Shown piece after piece: positions 1 to 8,075 of a DNA stretch of 64,000 nucleotides; the stretch's first letter is position 1; each line of letters starts with the position of its first letter. The position numbers and the translations under genes were made by a program. The notes under the pieces were generated by a model that searched no databases, was not told where the DNA came from, and saw only the letters and a list, made by a program, of their open reading frames with translations. The stretch covers positions 48,484-112,483 of the forward strand of contig CAAGNP010000040.1 in the NCBI GenBank assembly GCA_900771335.1. The letters are read 5' to 3'. This DNA is from Rikenellaceae bacterium (GTDB taxonomy: Bacteria; Bacteroidota; Bacteroidia; Bacteroidales; UBA932).

Positions 1-1
1 T

Positions 2-70
2 ACCAGACTTATCTATAAAGAGGGTTGCTTGGCTTGTCAGGACTGTGATTACAGCAAATGTGGTGGTTGA
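2..70 (+). CDS. nrdJ: C-terminal end of adenosylcobalamin-dependent ribonucleotide reductase (partial)
   Basis: Only the last 22 codons are inside the window; the gene enters from the left edge. The frame reads a tail ending in EGCLACQDCDYSKCGG and then TGA. A C-terminal tail with paired cysteines followed by YSKCG is typical of class II (vitamin B12-dependent) ribonucleotide reductases, where the cysteines reduce the active-site disulfide after each turnover. The stop lies 6 bases before the ispE start, so the two are probably co-transcribed. The assignment rests on this short tail alone. Confidence 0.6.
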   Translation, partial: TRLIYKEGCLACQDCDYSKCGG

Positions 71-76
71 TAAATT

Positions 77-868
77 ATGAATATCGTCTCATATCCAAAC
101 GCTAAAGTCAATATAGGACTCAGGATTATAGAGAAACGTCCCGACGGTTTCCATAATCTTGAGACCCTTTTTGTCCCTACCGGATTGTGTGACGTATTGG
201 AGATAGTAACATCTAACATTTTTTCTATAAAGCATTATGGTCGCACCTATTCACTTCCGGATGCGAATCCCGAAGAGGATTTGTGTGTGAAGGCGTACAG
301 ACTACTGGAGGCAGATTTTGATCTTCCACCTGTGGAGATACACCTTTACAAGCAGATACCTGTGGGTGCAGGACTGGGTGGAGGCTCTGCAGATGCAGCG
401 TTTACGTTGAAGAGCCTCAACACCCTGTTCAAACTAAACCTGTCTGATGAAACTCTCGCTTCGTACGCAGCAAAGCTGGGAAGCGATTGTCCTTTCTTTG
501 TGTATAATAAACCTATGTTTGGTGAGGGTAGAGGTGAAATTCTGACCCCTTACGATGCCCCCTGTATGGATGACCTTTTTGGAGCAAAGCCCAGATACAA
601 GATTGATACGCGGACTTTCCCTATTCATGTCTCTACTGCTGAGGCTTATAGAGGCGTGAGGCCATCTGTGGAGGGCAAAGGGCTTAAGAACCTCCTTTCT
701 CTCCCTGTTGAGCAGTGGAAAGATATCATTGTCAACGATTTCGAGAAGAGTGTCTTCGAGAAATACCCGCAGCTTGCAGCCGAAAAACAGAAACTCTACG
801 ACGAGGGTGCCGTCTTTGCCCAAATGTCCGGCAGCGGCTCCTCAATCTTCGGGATATTTCCTGTCTAA
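77..868 (+). CDS. ispE: 4-diphosphocytidyl-2-C-methyl-D-erythritol kinase
   Basis: GHMP-family kinase of the MEP (non-mevalonate) isoprenoid pathway; it phosphorylates CDP-methylerythritol with ATP in the cytoplasm. Seen in the 263-residue protein: the N-terminal PNAKVNIGLRI motif with Lys10, the glycine-rich ATP loop PVGAGLGGGSADAA at about residues 95-108, the catalytic-type Asp in LGSDCPFF near residue 137, and the C-terminal GHMP motif MSGSGSSIFGIF. The length is close to the usual 260-290. It follows the reductase tail by 6 bases. Its stop codon overlaps the stop of convergent dnaE (bases 865-868), so there is no room for a terminator between them. A prenyl diphosphate synthase that would use the pathway's products lies at about 9.6 kb. 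Confidence 0.95.
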   Translation: MNIVSYPNAKVNIGLRIIEKRPDGFHNLETLFVPTGLCDVLEIVTSNIFSIKHYGRTYSLPDANPEEDLCVKAYRLLEADFDLPPVEIHLYKQIPVGAGLGGGSADAAFTLKSLNTLFKLNLSDETLASYAAKLGSDCPFFVYNKPMFGEGRGEILTPYDAPCMDDLFGAKPRYKIDTRTFPIHVSTAEAYRGVRPSVEGKGLKNLLSLPVEQWKDIIVNDFEKSVFEKYPQLAAEKQKLYDEGAVFAQMSGSGSSIFGIFPV

Positions 869-3800
869 TTGATTTTTACATCCTTAAAGATGTTGTACTG
901 GAGGCCGCGGGAGCGGAGGAAGGTGAGTAGCTCATCGTTGATGGATACTTTGTATTTCCTTGAGAAGAATTCACTTGTGACTTCATTCTTTCTGTCCTGG
1001 ACGTAGAGCGACAGGAGTGCTTTTCCTTTGTTCTTGCGGAGTGACTTGCAGAATTCGGTCAGGAATGTCTCTGTGATTTTCTCTACTGGGAGGAGAATGG
1101 CGATGGCTTTTACATACTCATCCTTAGTGTTCGACAGGAGTGTCATGCCCTGTACCCTGAGTCTGCACTCTGTAGGTACAAGAGGCTGGGATTTGTCTCT
1201 ATTGGCCTTCTCTTCGGGGCTCATTCTGGGGAAGACAAGGGTAGGCATCACCTTTATCAGTAGAGCGGTATTTTCTTGGGCGTAAGGTAGATATGCTTCA
1301 TATTCTTTTCCGAAGAGGGCAAATGTGTAGCTGGATGTGTAGTCCTCTACAGTCATTTTGCAGAATGGTCTGTTGGTCTTGGTGAGACCCATTGACACAT
1401 CTGTCACAAGTCCGGCGATGTAGTAGCCATCAGGATTTGGTGAAAGTGAACCTGAGAAGACATTGTCCACAAGTTCTCCGATTTCTGATATTTTGAGTGA
1501 AGCAAATTGGTCTACCTCAAATTTGAATATGTCCAGAGGGTGTGATGAGAGGTACATTCCCACCAGCTCCTTCTCTTTTTTGAGCACCTCAAGCTGGTTG
1601 ATTTCCGGAGTGACGGGGAGCATAGGTCGGGCAATCTCCACTGCCGCTTCCCCTCCGAAGAGGCTTGTGGTGGCATCTGTGCTGCTTTTCTGGAATTTGT
1701 TGCCGTAGCGGAGAAGGACATCTGCAAATGTCTCACCCTTTCCCAGATCGACAGCAAATGTGCCTCTGTTGATCTCGGGGAAGCAGTCAAGTGCCCCTGA
1801 GCCCACAAGGGACTCAATACCTTTTTTGTTTACTGCTGTGAGGTTGATTCTCTCTACGAAGTCAAATATATCCTTATATATGCCGTTGTCTTCCCTCTCC
1901 TGTATGATGGAGTTCACGGCATTCTCACCGATTCCCTTGACACCTGCCATACCGAAGCGGACATTGCCATCCTTATTGACGGTGAATTGGGTAAAACTCT
2001 CGTTTACATCGGGGCTGAGTATCTTGATGTCGTGCTTTTTGATGTCATCCATGAACTTGGTGATCTCATCCATGTTGTTCATGTTGTTGCTGAGCACGGC
2101 GGCCATATATTCTGCCGGGTAGTGTGCCTTCAGGTATCCTGTCTGATAACCCACCCAGGCGTAGCATGTGGCGTGGGACTTGTTGAAGGCGTATTGGGCG
2201 AACTTCTTCCAGTCCTCCCAGATTTTGTTGAGGGTATCTTCCGGATGGCCGTTGCTCCGTCCACCTTCGAAGAAGAGGACCTTAAGCTCCTCCATAACTG
2301 CAATCTGCTTCTTACCCATTGCTTTACGGAGTTTGTCGGCTTGTCCTTTGGTAAATCCTGCAAGTTTCTGTGACAGAAGCATCACCTGCTCCTGATATAC
2401 TGTGATGCCGTATGTGTCCTCGAGGTACTCCTCCATGTCGGGAAGGTCATATTCGATCTTCTTGCGCCCCTGTTTCCTGTCCACGAAGTCGGGAATGTAG
2501 TCCATAGGTCCGGGTCTGTAGAGGGCGTTCATCGCGATAAGGTCGGCAAAGCGGGATGGCTGAAGGAGTTTGAGCCATTTTTGCATGCCGTCAGACTCGA
2601 ACTGGAACACACCGACAGTGTCACCACGGCTGAAAAGTTCGTATGTGAGGGTGTCGTCGATAGGGATGTGGAAGATGTCAATGTCGATCCCTTTAGATCT
2701 TTTGACATTGTTTACTGCATCCCTGAGGATGGAGAGGGTCTTCAGACCCAGGAAGTCCATCTTAAGCATACCTGCAGACTCGATGAGGGAGCCTTCGAAC
2801 TGAGATACGAGGATATCTTCGCCGCTCTCTTTGTCTGTGGCGATACTGATGGGGATATAGTCTGTGAGGTCGCCGCGACCGATGATGGTGGCACAAGCGT
2901 GTACACCTGTGTTGCGGACGGTACCTTCAAGTTTGTCAGAGTATGTAAGGGTGTCGATAATGGTCTGGTTGCCCGATTCCATGGCCTGCTTGAACTCGGG
3001 GACATGCTCCATGCAGAGGGCAATGGTGGGTGCAACATCCTTTTTCTTCTTTTCGCCATTGTCCTCCACCTCGATGGTGATCGCTTTGGGGACAGCCTTC
3101 GAGAGACGGTCTGTCTCCTGTAGTGGAAGGCTCTGGATACGGCCTACGTCTTTGATTACACTCTTGGTCCCCATGGTGCCGAATGTCACTACATGGGATA
3201 CGTGGTCCTTTCCATATTTGTCCTCCACATATTTGAGGACTTTGTATCGCCCTTCGTCGTCGAAGTCGATATCTATATCTGGCATGGAGATTCGGTCAGG
3301 GTTGAGGAATCTCTCGAACAGAAGGTCGTATTTTATAGGGTCTATATCTGTGATGGTGAGACAGTAAGCTACAGCAGATCCAGCTGCAGATCCACGTCCC
3401 GGACCTACCCATACACCCATGTTGCGGGCGGCGCATATGAAGTCCTGTACGATAAGGAAGTAGTCGGGGAAGCCCATCCTCTTGATGGTGGCCAGCTCGA
3501 AGTCGATCCTTTCGCAGTGACCTTCAGGGATGTTTTCGCCATAGCGTTTTCTGGCCCCTTCGTATGTGAGGTGACGGAGGTAGTCGTTCGAATCCTCAAA
3601 CCCATCCGGAAGTGGGAATATAGGGAGGATAGGGTCAGAGTTCAGGTCTATCTTCTCTATTTTGTCTGCTATCTCCAGGGTGTTTGATATGACTTCAGGG
3701 TGATCGGAGAAGATCTCAATCATCTCCTCTGAGCTTTTGAGGTACTCCTGCTGGGTGTATCTCATCCTCTTAGGGTCATTGTAGTCGGCATTGGTGCTTA

Positions 3801-4500
3801 CACAGATAAGTCTGTCGTGTGCAGGACCATCCTCCTTGTTCACAAAGTGGACATCGTTGGTGGCTATCACCTTTATGCCGTATTTGGCAGCTATCTGGAA
3901 GATAACTTCGTTTACCCTCTCCTGCTTTTCAAATGTACTTGTGTCCGCTCCTGGAACTTCTGTTTTATGTCTCTGTATTTCAAGATAGTAGTCGTCTCCG
4001 AAGATGGATCTGTACCAAAGGGCCAGCTCTTCCGCCCTCTGTATGTCACCATTCATAATGGCACGTGGGATCTCTCCACCAAGACAGGCAGATGAGCATA
4101 TTATCCCTTCGTGATATTTCTCGAGCAGTTCGTGGTCGATTCTCGGTTTGTAGTAGAACCCTTCGATCCAGCCGTAGGATACCATTTTGATGAGGTTGTG
4201 GTACCCTTGCATATTCTTGGCCAGTAGGATAAGGTGGTATGAACCCTGGTCCTCGCGCCCCTTTTTCTCTGTCCTATGCCCTTTGGCGACATACACCTCG
4301 CATCCTACGATGGGCTTCACCGGAGATTTCATCTTGGCCGCTGTGTCCAGGAACTCCTTCACGCCGAACATATTGCCATGGTCGGTAAGGGCCAATGCGG
4401 GCTGTCCGTTCTTCTCGGCAGCTTTAAGAAGACCTTTTATCTTGGAAGCGCCGTCAAGGACAGAATACTCGGAGTGTACGTGCAGGTGGACAAATGACAT
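865..4500 (-). CDS. dnaE: DNA polymerase III alpha subunit (replicative polymerase)
   Basis: Catalytic subunit of the replicative C-family polymerase. The 1211-residue protein begins with a PHP domain (HLHVHSEYSVLDG at residues 5-17, TDHGNMFG at 39-46). It then has the polymerase core with GPGRGSAAGS (367-376) and the catalytic aspartate motif PDIDIDFDD (407-415). Later come YRPGPMDYIPDF, a helix-hairpin-helix region and an OB-fold near residues 1020-1100. It lacks a fused 3'-5' exonuclease, so it is DnaE and not PolC. The ATG at 4500 directly precedes the canonical MSFVHLHVHS start. A TAnnTTTG promoter on the same strand lies 16 bases upstream of the start codon. The 3' end overlaps ispE by four bases. 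Confidence 0.97.
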   Translation of the reverse strand: MSFVHLHVHSEYSVLDGASKIKGLLKAAEKNGQPALALTDHGNMFGVKEFLDTAAKMKSPVKPIVGCEVYVAKGHRTEKKGREDQGSYHLILLAKNMQGYHNLIKMVSYGWIEGFYYKPRIDHELLEKYHEGIICSSACLGGEIPRAIMNGDIQRAEELALWYRSIFGDDYYLEIQRHKTEVPGADTSTFEKQERVNEVIFQIAAKYGIKVIATNDVHFVNKEDGPAHDRLICVSTNADYNDPKRMRYTQQEYLKSSEEMIEIFSDHPEVISNTLEIADKIEKIDLNSDPILPIFPLPDGFEDSNDYLRHLTYEGARKRYGENIPEGHCERIDFELATIKRMGFPDYFLIVQDFICAARNMGVWVGPGRGSAAGSAVAYCLTITDIDPIKYDLLFERFLNPDRISMPDIDIDFDDEGRYKVLKYVEDKYGKDHVSHVVTFGTMGTKSVIKDVGRIQSLPLQETDRLSKAVPKAITIEVEDNGEKKKKDVAPTIALCMEHVPEFKQAMESGNQTIIDTLTYSDKLEGTVRNTGVHACATIIGRGDLTDYIPISIATDKESGEDILVSQFEGSLIESAGMLKMDFLGLKTLSILRDAVNNVKRSKGIDIDIFHIPIDDTLTYELFSRGDTVGVFQFESDGMQKWLKLLQPSRFADLIAMNALYRPGPMDYIPDFVDRKQGRKKIEYDLPDMEEYLEDTYGITVYQEQVMLLSQKLAGFTKGQADKLRKAMGKKQIAVMEELKVLFFEGGRSNGHPEDTLNKIWEDWKKFAQYAFNKSHATCYAWVGYQTGYLKAHYPAEYMAAVLSNNMNNMDEITKFMDDIKKHDIKILSPDVNESFTQFTVNKDGNVRFGMAGVKGIGENAVNSIIQEREDNGIYKDIFDFVERINLTAVNKKGIESLVGSGALDCFPEINRGTFAVDLGKGETFADVLLRYGNKFQKSSTDATTSLFGGEAAVEIARPMLPVTPEINQLEVLKKEKELVGMYLSSHPLDIFKFEVDQFASLKISEIGELVDNVFSGSLSPNPDGYYIAGLVTDVSMGLTKTNRPFCKMTVEDYTSSYTFALFGKEYEAYLPYAQENTALLIKVMPTLVFPRMSPEEKANRDKSQPLVPTECRLRVQGMTLLSNTKDEYVKAIAILLPVEKITETFLTEFCKSLRKNKGKALLSLYVQDRKNEVTSEFFSRKYKVSINDELLTFLRSRGLQYNIFKDVKIN

Positions 4501-4516
4501 GGTTCTCTATTTTGGG

Positions 4517-4524
4517 CAAAGATA
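4517..4524 (-). promoter_or_regulatory. Putative Bacteroides-type -7 promoter element of dnaE
   Basis: On the minus strand this reads TATCTTTG, a full match to TAnnTTTG, 16 bases upstream of the dnaE start codon. No clear TTTG -33 element was verified. Confidence 0.5.
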
Positions 4525-4542
4525 ATCAACTTTTGCAAGTGT

Positions 4543-4628
4543 CCGCGTTCATTTTTTGGCAAAAGTGAGCGCGGCAAGTGAAAATAATGGCTCTCGCGTT
4601 CATTTTTTGAAAAAAACAGACGCGGGAG
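4543..4628. repeat. REP-like palindrome pair upstream of the RAYT gene
   Basis: Two adjacent imperfect palindromes. The first (4543-4574) has arms CCGCGTTCATTTT and its near-complement AAAAGTGAGCGCGG. The second (4591-4628) runs from CTCTCGCGTTCATTTTTT to ACGCGGGAG. Both share the CGCG-TTCA-T-tract design with the repeats at 5695-5780, 12021-12104 and 17386-17474. They lie between the dnaE promoter and the transposase gene. Confidence 0.8.
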
Positions 4629-4751
4629 TTTTTTATTGTCGGATTTCTAAAAATTTTTTCTTGGCAGCTAATCTTAATATTTGTCTTTTTGGTCATACAA
4701 ATATCTGTTAACGTGGTACTTTCGTGGGTGTAAACCAAATGAACAGTATTT

Positions 4752-5693
4752 ATGAAAAAGGAGACTTACGTGTCGTTGGAGCAGCAATGCGAAATTATGT
4801 TTGAGAAGAGTGGCCCCTTCTGGCACCTGTACACACCGGGAGATAGTGTTGAGATTATTTTTGCAGACAGGGAAGATATGCTTTTCGGAATGAATATAGT
4901 AGCCATTTGTCATTCCCAGCACCCGGAGATTGGGATTTATACATTTGAACTGATGAATAACCATGTCCATTTTATAGTTTCCGGTGAGAAGATGTCGTGT
5001 CATATGTTCTTTAACAATTTCAAGAGGCGACTGCAGCGGTATCTGCAAAATAGAGAGAAGTATGTAAACCTTTCAGGCTTCAACTGCAAGCTGTTAAGGA
5101 TCGAATCTCTCCAAAGCCTCAGGAACGAAATAGTTTATGTCAATAGAAATGGGTATGTGGTCAACTCCAAATGTACACCATACTCTTACCCTTGGGGCTC
5201 AGGTATATTTTACTTTAACCCCTTGCTGAAGAATGCTCTGTACCAATTGAGTAAAAAGATGACATTGACCCAGGCTCGCAAACTCTTTAAGACAAGAGAG
5301 GATATTGATCCGGATCAGTTTGTGTTCTGTCAAGGTACAGTTTTGCCCCCTTCATATTGTTGTATAGAGAAAGGTGAGATATTTTACAGAGACGCACATC
5401 ACTATTTTAATCTGTTGTCAAAATCTTGGGAGGCCTATAGTGCTATCTCTTTAAGGCTGGGGGATTCAATGTTCTTGACCGATGAGGAGATGTATGGCGC
5501 GATTTCATCATATACGTCCAAATACTACGGTCAGAACAGACCGTCAAGCTTGGCCCCTAAGGATAAAATCGACGTAGCCAAAGTAATGCACAGGGAGTAT
5601 CACGCCACCAACAGGCAAATCAAGAACATTCTGAAACTCGATTTGTCAGTCGTTCAGGAGCTTTTTCCAAAGGTACAGGGTAATGTGCAATAA
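4752..5693 (+). CDS. REP-associated tyrosine transposase (RAYT), IS200/IS605-like HUH family
   Basis: 313-residue protein resembling Y1-transposase (IS200-like) proteins. The HUH metal-binding motif is seen as MNNHVHFIV at about residues 56-64, after a strand GIYTFELM as usual. NEIVYVNRNGYV follows at about 125-136, a region corresponding to the conserved YIHLNPV stretch of the family. The C-terminus (about 270-313) has a short helix-turn-helix-like segment KVMHREYHATNRQIKNIL. Such proteins bind and nick single-stranded REP palindromes. Here the gene is flanked on both sides by REP-like pairs, and no IS200-type left and right ends were identified, which favours a RAYT over an ordinary insertion sequence. 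The ATG at 4752 is the first in frame. A catalytic tyrosine could not be assigned with certainty. Confidence 0.8.
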   Translation: MKKETYVSLEQQCEIMFEKSGPFWHLYTPGDSVEIIFADREDMLFGMNIVAICHSQHPEIGIYTFELMNNHVHFIVSGEKMSCHMFFNNFKRRLQRYLQNREKYVNLSGFNCKLLRIESLQSLRNEIVYVNRNGYVVNSKCTPYSYPWGSGIFYFNPLLKNALYQLSKKMTLTQARKLFKTREDIDPDQFVFCQGTVLPPSYCCIEKGEIFYRDAHHYFNLLSKSWEAYSAISLRLGDSMFLTDEEMYGAISSYTSKYYGQNRPSSLAPKDKIDVAKVMHREYHATNRQIKNILKLDLSVVQELFPKVQGNVQ

Positions 5694-5694
5694 T

Positions 5695-5780
5695 CCCGCG
5701 CACGAAAATCGCTAAAAATGAACGCGACCCCCGAAAAAAACAGCTCCCGCGCTCACTTTTGTCCAAAAATGAACGCGGGA
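5695..5780. repeat. REP-like palindrome pair downstream of the RAYT gene
   Basis: First unit 5695-5727 (CCCGCGCACGAAAA to AAAAATGAACGCG). Second unit 5744-5780 is nearly perfect: CTCCCGCGCTCACTTTTG pairs with CAAAAATGAACGCGGGA around a two-base centre. The linker between them plus flanking arms is identical over 32 bases, in inverted orientation, to the linker of the pair at 12021-12104. The pair begins directly after the transposase stop codon. Confidence 0.85.
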
Positions 5781-5884
5781 ATTATTCAAGGTCTATTTTC
5801 GCAGGTAAACTATCCTTCGGTAACCTCTCTACCGGCCTATTCAGAGATCTGTCCGGTGACCTCTTCAGTGGCCACTCCAGAAAT

Positions 5885-7993
5885 CTATTCAGTAACCTCC
5901 TCTGAAATCAGCTGGTAGTCGATGATCTTCTGTTCGAGGGAAGCGCGGACCACACGGACCTTCACTTTGTCACCGAGGGTGTAGCGGCGGCCGGTCCCTT
6001 TACCGATGAGCTGGTAGTTCTCCTCGTCGAATATGAAGTAGTCGGTGCGGATCTCCCTCAGGGGAACCATCCCTTCGATTTTAGTGGGTTCAATCTCCAC
6101 ATACATACCCCATTCGGTAAGGCCGGAGATCGATCCGTCAAAAATCTGTCCCACTTTGTCCTGCATAAATTCGACAAGTTTGTATTTGATGCTTGCCCTC
6201 TCTGCATCGGTGGCTATCTGTTCCCTTTCTGAGGAGTGTTTGCACATACCTTCGTATTCGTCCTTGTTCTGTGATGGCTCCTGGTCGAGGTACATGGCCA
6301 GCAGGCGGTGTACCATCATGTCCGGATATCGTCTGATGGGGGATGTGAAGTGTGTATAGTAGTCAAATGCCAGTCCGTAGTGGCCGTAGTTGTCGGTGGT
6401 GTAGCGTGCGCGGGCCATTGAGCGGAGTGCCATCATCTCGATAGCGTTCTCTTCAGGTGATCCTTTCACTTTCCCAAGGAGGGTGTTGAGTGCAGCTGCG
6501 ATACCTTTACCCTCTTTTGACAGCCCTTTTGGAGGTGCGGCTTTTTTCTCTGAAGCGGCTTTCTCTTTCCCCTTCTTGGGGGCTGCCTTGGCTTCCCCGC
6601 CCGGAAGGTTGTACCCGAACAGGTGGACAAATTTTCTCAGTGCCTCTATCTTTTCAGGGTTCGGATCCTCGTGTACGCGGTAGACGAAGGTTTTGGCTTT
6701 AGCTCCGCGACCAGCTGGTTTACCTATGAATTGCGCAACGCGCCTGTTGGCCAGAAGCATGAATTCCTCGATGAGCCAGTTGGCCTCTTTCCCTATTTTC
6801 TCGTAAACCCCTATCGGTTTGCCGGTCTCGTCGATCTGTACTTTCATCTCCGGGCGTTCGAAGTTGATTGCACCCGCTTTGAACCTCTTGGCGCGAAGTA
6901 TCTCGGCGAGTTTATGGACTGCCAGAATCTCTGAAGCAAGTACCCCTTCGCCGGTCTCGATAGTCTGCTGGGCCTCATCGTAGTCGAGGCGGACATTGGA
7001 GTTGATTACGCTCCTGCCGAACCACTCATTTACCACATTGCCCTTCTCATCCATCTCAAATACTGCCGAGAAGCAGAGTTTGTCCTCCTGGGGACGGAGA
7101 GAGCAGAGGTTGTTCGATAGCTTTTCGGGGAGCATCGGGACGGTGCGGTCCACCAGGTAGACAGATGTGCCGCGCTCGAATGCTACCTTGTCTATGAGTG
7201 AGCCGGGCCTTACATAGTGGGTCACATCTGCGATATGGACACCCACCTCGGCATTGCCCGAGGGCAATATCTGATAGGAGATGGCGTCGTCGAAGTCTTT
7301 GGCGTCGGCCGGGTCAATGGTAAATGTGGTCACCTCGCGAAAGTCGCGGCGGCGTGAGATCTCTGCTGCTGTAATTTCGGCGGATATTGCATTGGCGGCC
7401 TCCTCCACATTCGGTTCAAAGCGATAGGGAAGACCGAATTCTGCCAGGATCGAGTGCATCTCGGTGTCGTTCTCCCCGGGCACTCCGAGGATATCGATAA
7501 GCTCCCCGATAGGGGCCATTGCCCTGCGGGGCCAATCCTTTACTATTGCTGCCACCTTGAAACCGGAGATCTTTTTGGGATCGCGGGGGGATTCGGGGGT
7601 GTCGGGGAACCATTGGTCCAGATCCTCGATGGGGATACGGATGTCGTATGGCATTACCCTGCTCTCCATAATTACCCAAGCCTCGCTTCGGGTCACCTGC
7701 AGGATGCCTATATGTGGAAGTTTTGACCTCTCAAGGATGAAAAGCACCTCCCCTTCGATCCTTTTTGGCTTGCCGTCCGGTCCAATACCTTTTGCTTTGG
7801 TGGTGACCACCTTTACGGTATCCCCATTGAGCGCTCCGCGCAATTTGGGTGCCGATACAAATATATCATTCTCCTGCCCTGGAATCTCGACAAATCCGTA
7901 ACCCTCTCTGGTCATACTTACTGTCCCTACAAACTCTTCCCTTTTGAAAGGGGCTTTCTTAACCTTTTGTTGTCTTAACTTTCTTCTCTTCAT
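5885..7993 (-). CDS. rnr: Ribonuclease R (RNB-family 3'-5' exoribonuclease)
   Basis: Processive 3'-5' exoribonuclease that degrades structured RNA. The protein has an N-terminal cold-shock-like domain (EFVGTVSMTREGYGFVEI), the RNB catalytic motif TIDPADAKDFDDAISYQ with clustered metal-binding aspartates, HFTSPIRRYPDMMVHRLL, and a C-terminal S1 domain (GQIFDGSISGLTEWGMYVEI). The frame is open to 8143, but that would run into the divergent gpmI gene. The ATG at 7993 gives MKRRKLRQQKVKKA and a 702-residue protein, a normal basic start. A Lys/Ala-rich insertion of about 25 residues (bases ~6529-6603) sits inside the RNB domain. Past the stop, the same frame carries decayed copies of the C-terminal EEVTE segment. 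Confidence 0.95.
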   Translation of the reverse strand: MKRRKLRQQKVKKAPFKREEFVGTVSMTREGYGFVEIPGQENDIFVSAPKLRGALNGDTVKVVTTKAKGIGPDGKPKRIEGEVLFILERSKLPHIGILQVTRSEAWVIMESRVMPYDIRIPIEDLDQWFPDTPESPRDPKKISGFKVAAIVKDWPRRAMAPIGELIDILGVPGENDTEMHSILAEFGLPYRFEPNVEEAANAISAEITAAEISRRRDFREVTTFTIDPADAKDFDDAISYQILPSGNAEVGVHIADVTHYVRPGSLIDKVAFERGTSVYLVDRTVPMLPEKLSNNLCSLRPQEDKLCFSAVFEMDEKGNVVNEWFGRSVINSNVRLDYDEAQQTIETGEGVLASEILAVHKLAEILRAKRFKAGAINFERPEMKVQIDETGKPIGVYEKIGKEANWLIEEFMLLANRRVAQFIGKPAGRGAKAKTFVYRVHEDPNPEKIEALRKFVHLFGYNLPGGEAKAAPKKGKEKAASEKKAAPPKGLSKEGKGIAAALNTLLGKVKGSPEENAIEMMALRSMARARYTTDNYGHYGLAFDYYTHFTSPIRRYPDMMVHRLLAMYLDQEPSQNKDEYEGMCKHSSEREQIATDAERASIKYKLVEFMQDKVGQIFDGSISGLTEWGMYVEIEPTKIEGMVPLREIRTDYFIFDEENYQLIGKGTGRRYTLGDKVKVRVVRASLEQKIIDYQLISEEVTE

Positions 7994-8007
7994 ATCTTTT
8001 ATTTTTG

Positions 8008-8015
8008 TAACTTTG
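8008..8015 (+). promoter_or_regulatory. Putative -7 promoter element of gpmI
   Basis: TAACTTTG matches TAnnTTTG and lies 60 bases upstream of the gpmI ATG in the divergent rnr-gpmI spacer. Confidence 0.4.
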
Positions 8016-8057
8016 CGTGATTTTTGCTGTGAACAGAAATCAGCCAAATATTGATAA

Positions 8058-8065
8058 CAAATATA
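8058..8065 (-). promoter_or_regulatory. Putative -7 promoter element of rnr
   Basis: On the minus strand it reads TATATTTG (TAnnTTTG), 64 bases upstream of the chosen rnr start. Its presence supports the shorter rnr start, since the longer reading frame would begin upstream of it. Confidence 0.4.
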
Positions 8066-8075
8066 ATTAAATAAT

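Noticed and set aside
2581..3123. 180-codon plus-strand frame opposite dnaE
   Set aside because: It is antisense to the highly conserved polymerase gene, has no homologous motif and only reflects dnaE codon composition. The same holds for other long antisense frames in dnaE, rnr, rocD and umuC.
4674..5048. Minus-strand frame opposite the RAYT gene
   Set aside because: No promoter, signal or motif; the plus strand carries the HUH motif and is clearly coding.
4752..5693. Ordinary IS200-family insertion sequence
   Set aside because: No IS200-type left and right ends, and the flanking palindromes recur without the gene, which fits REP-associated transposases better.
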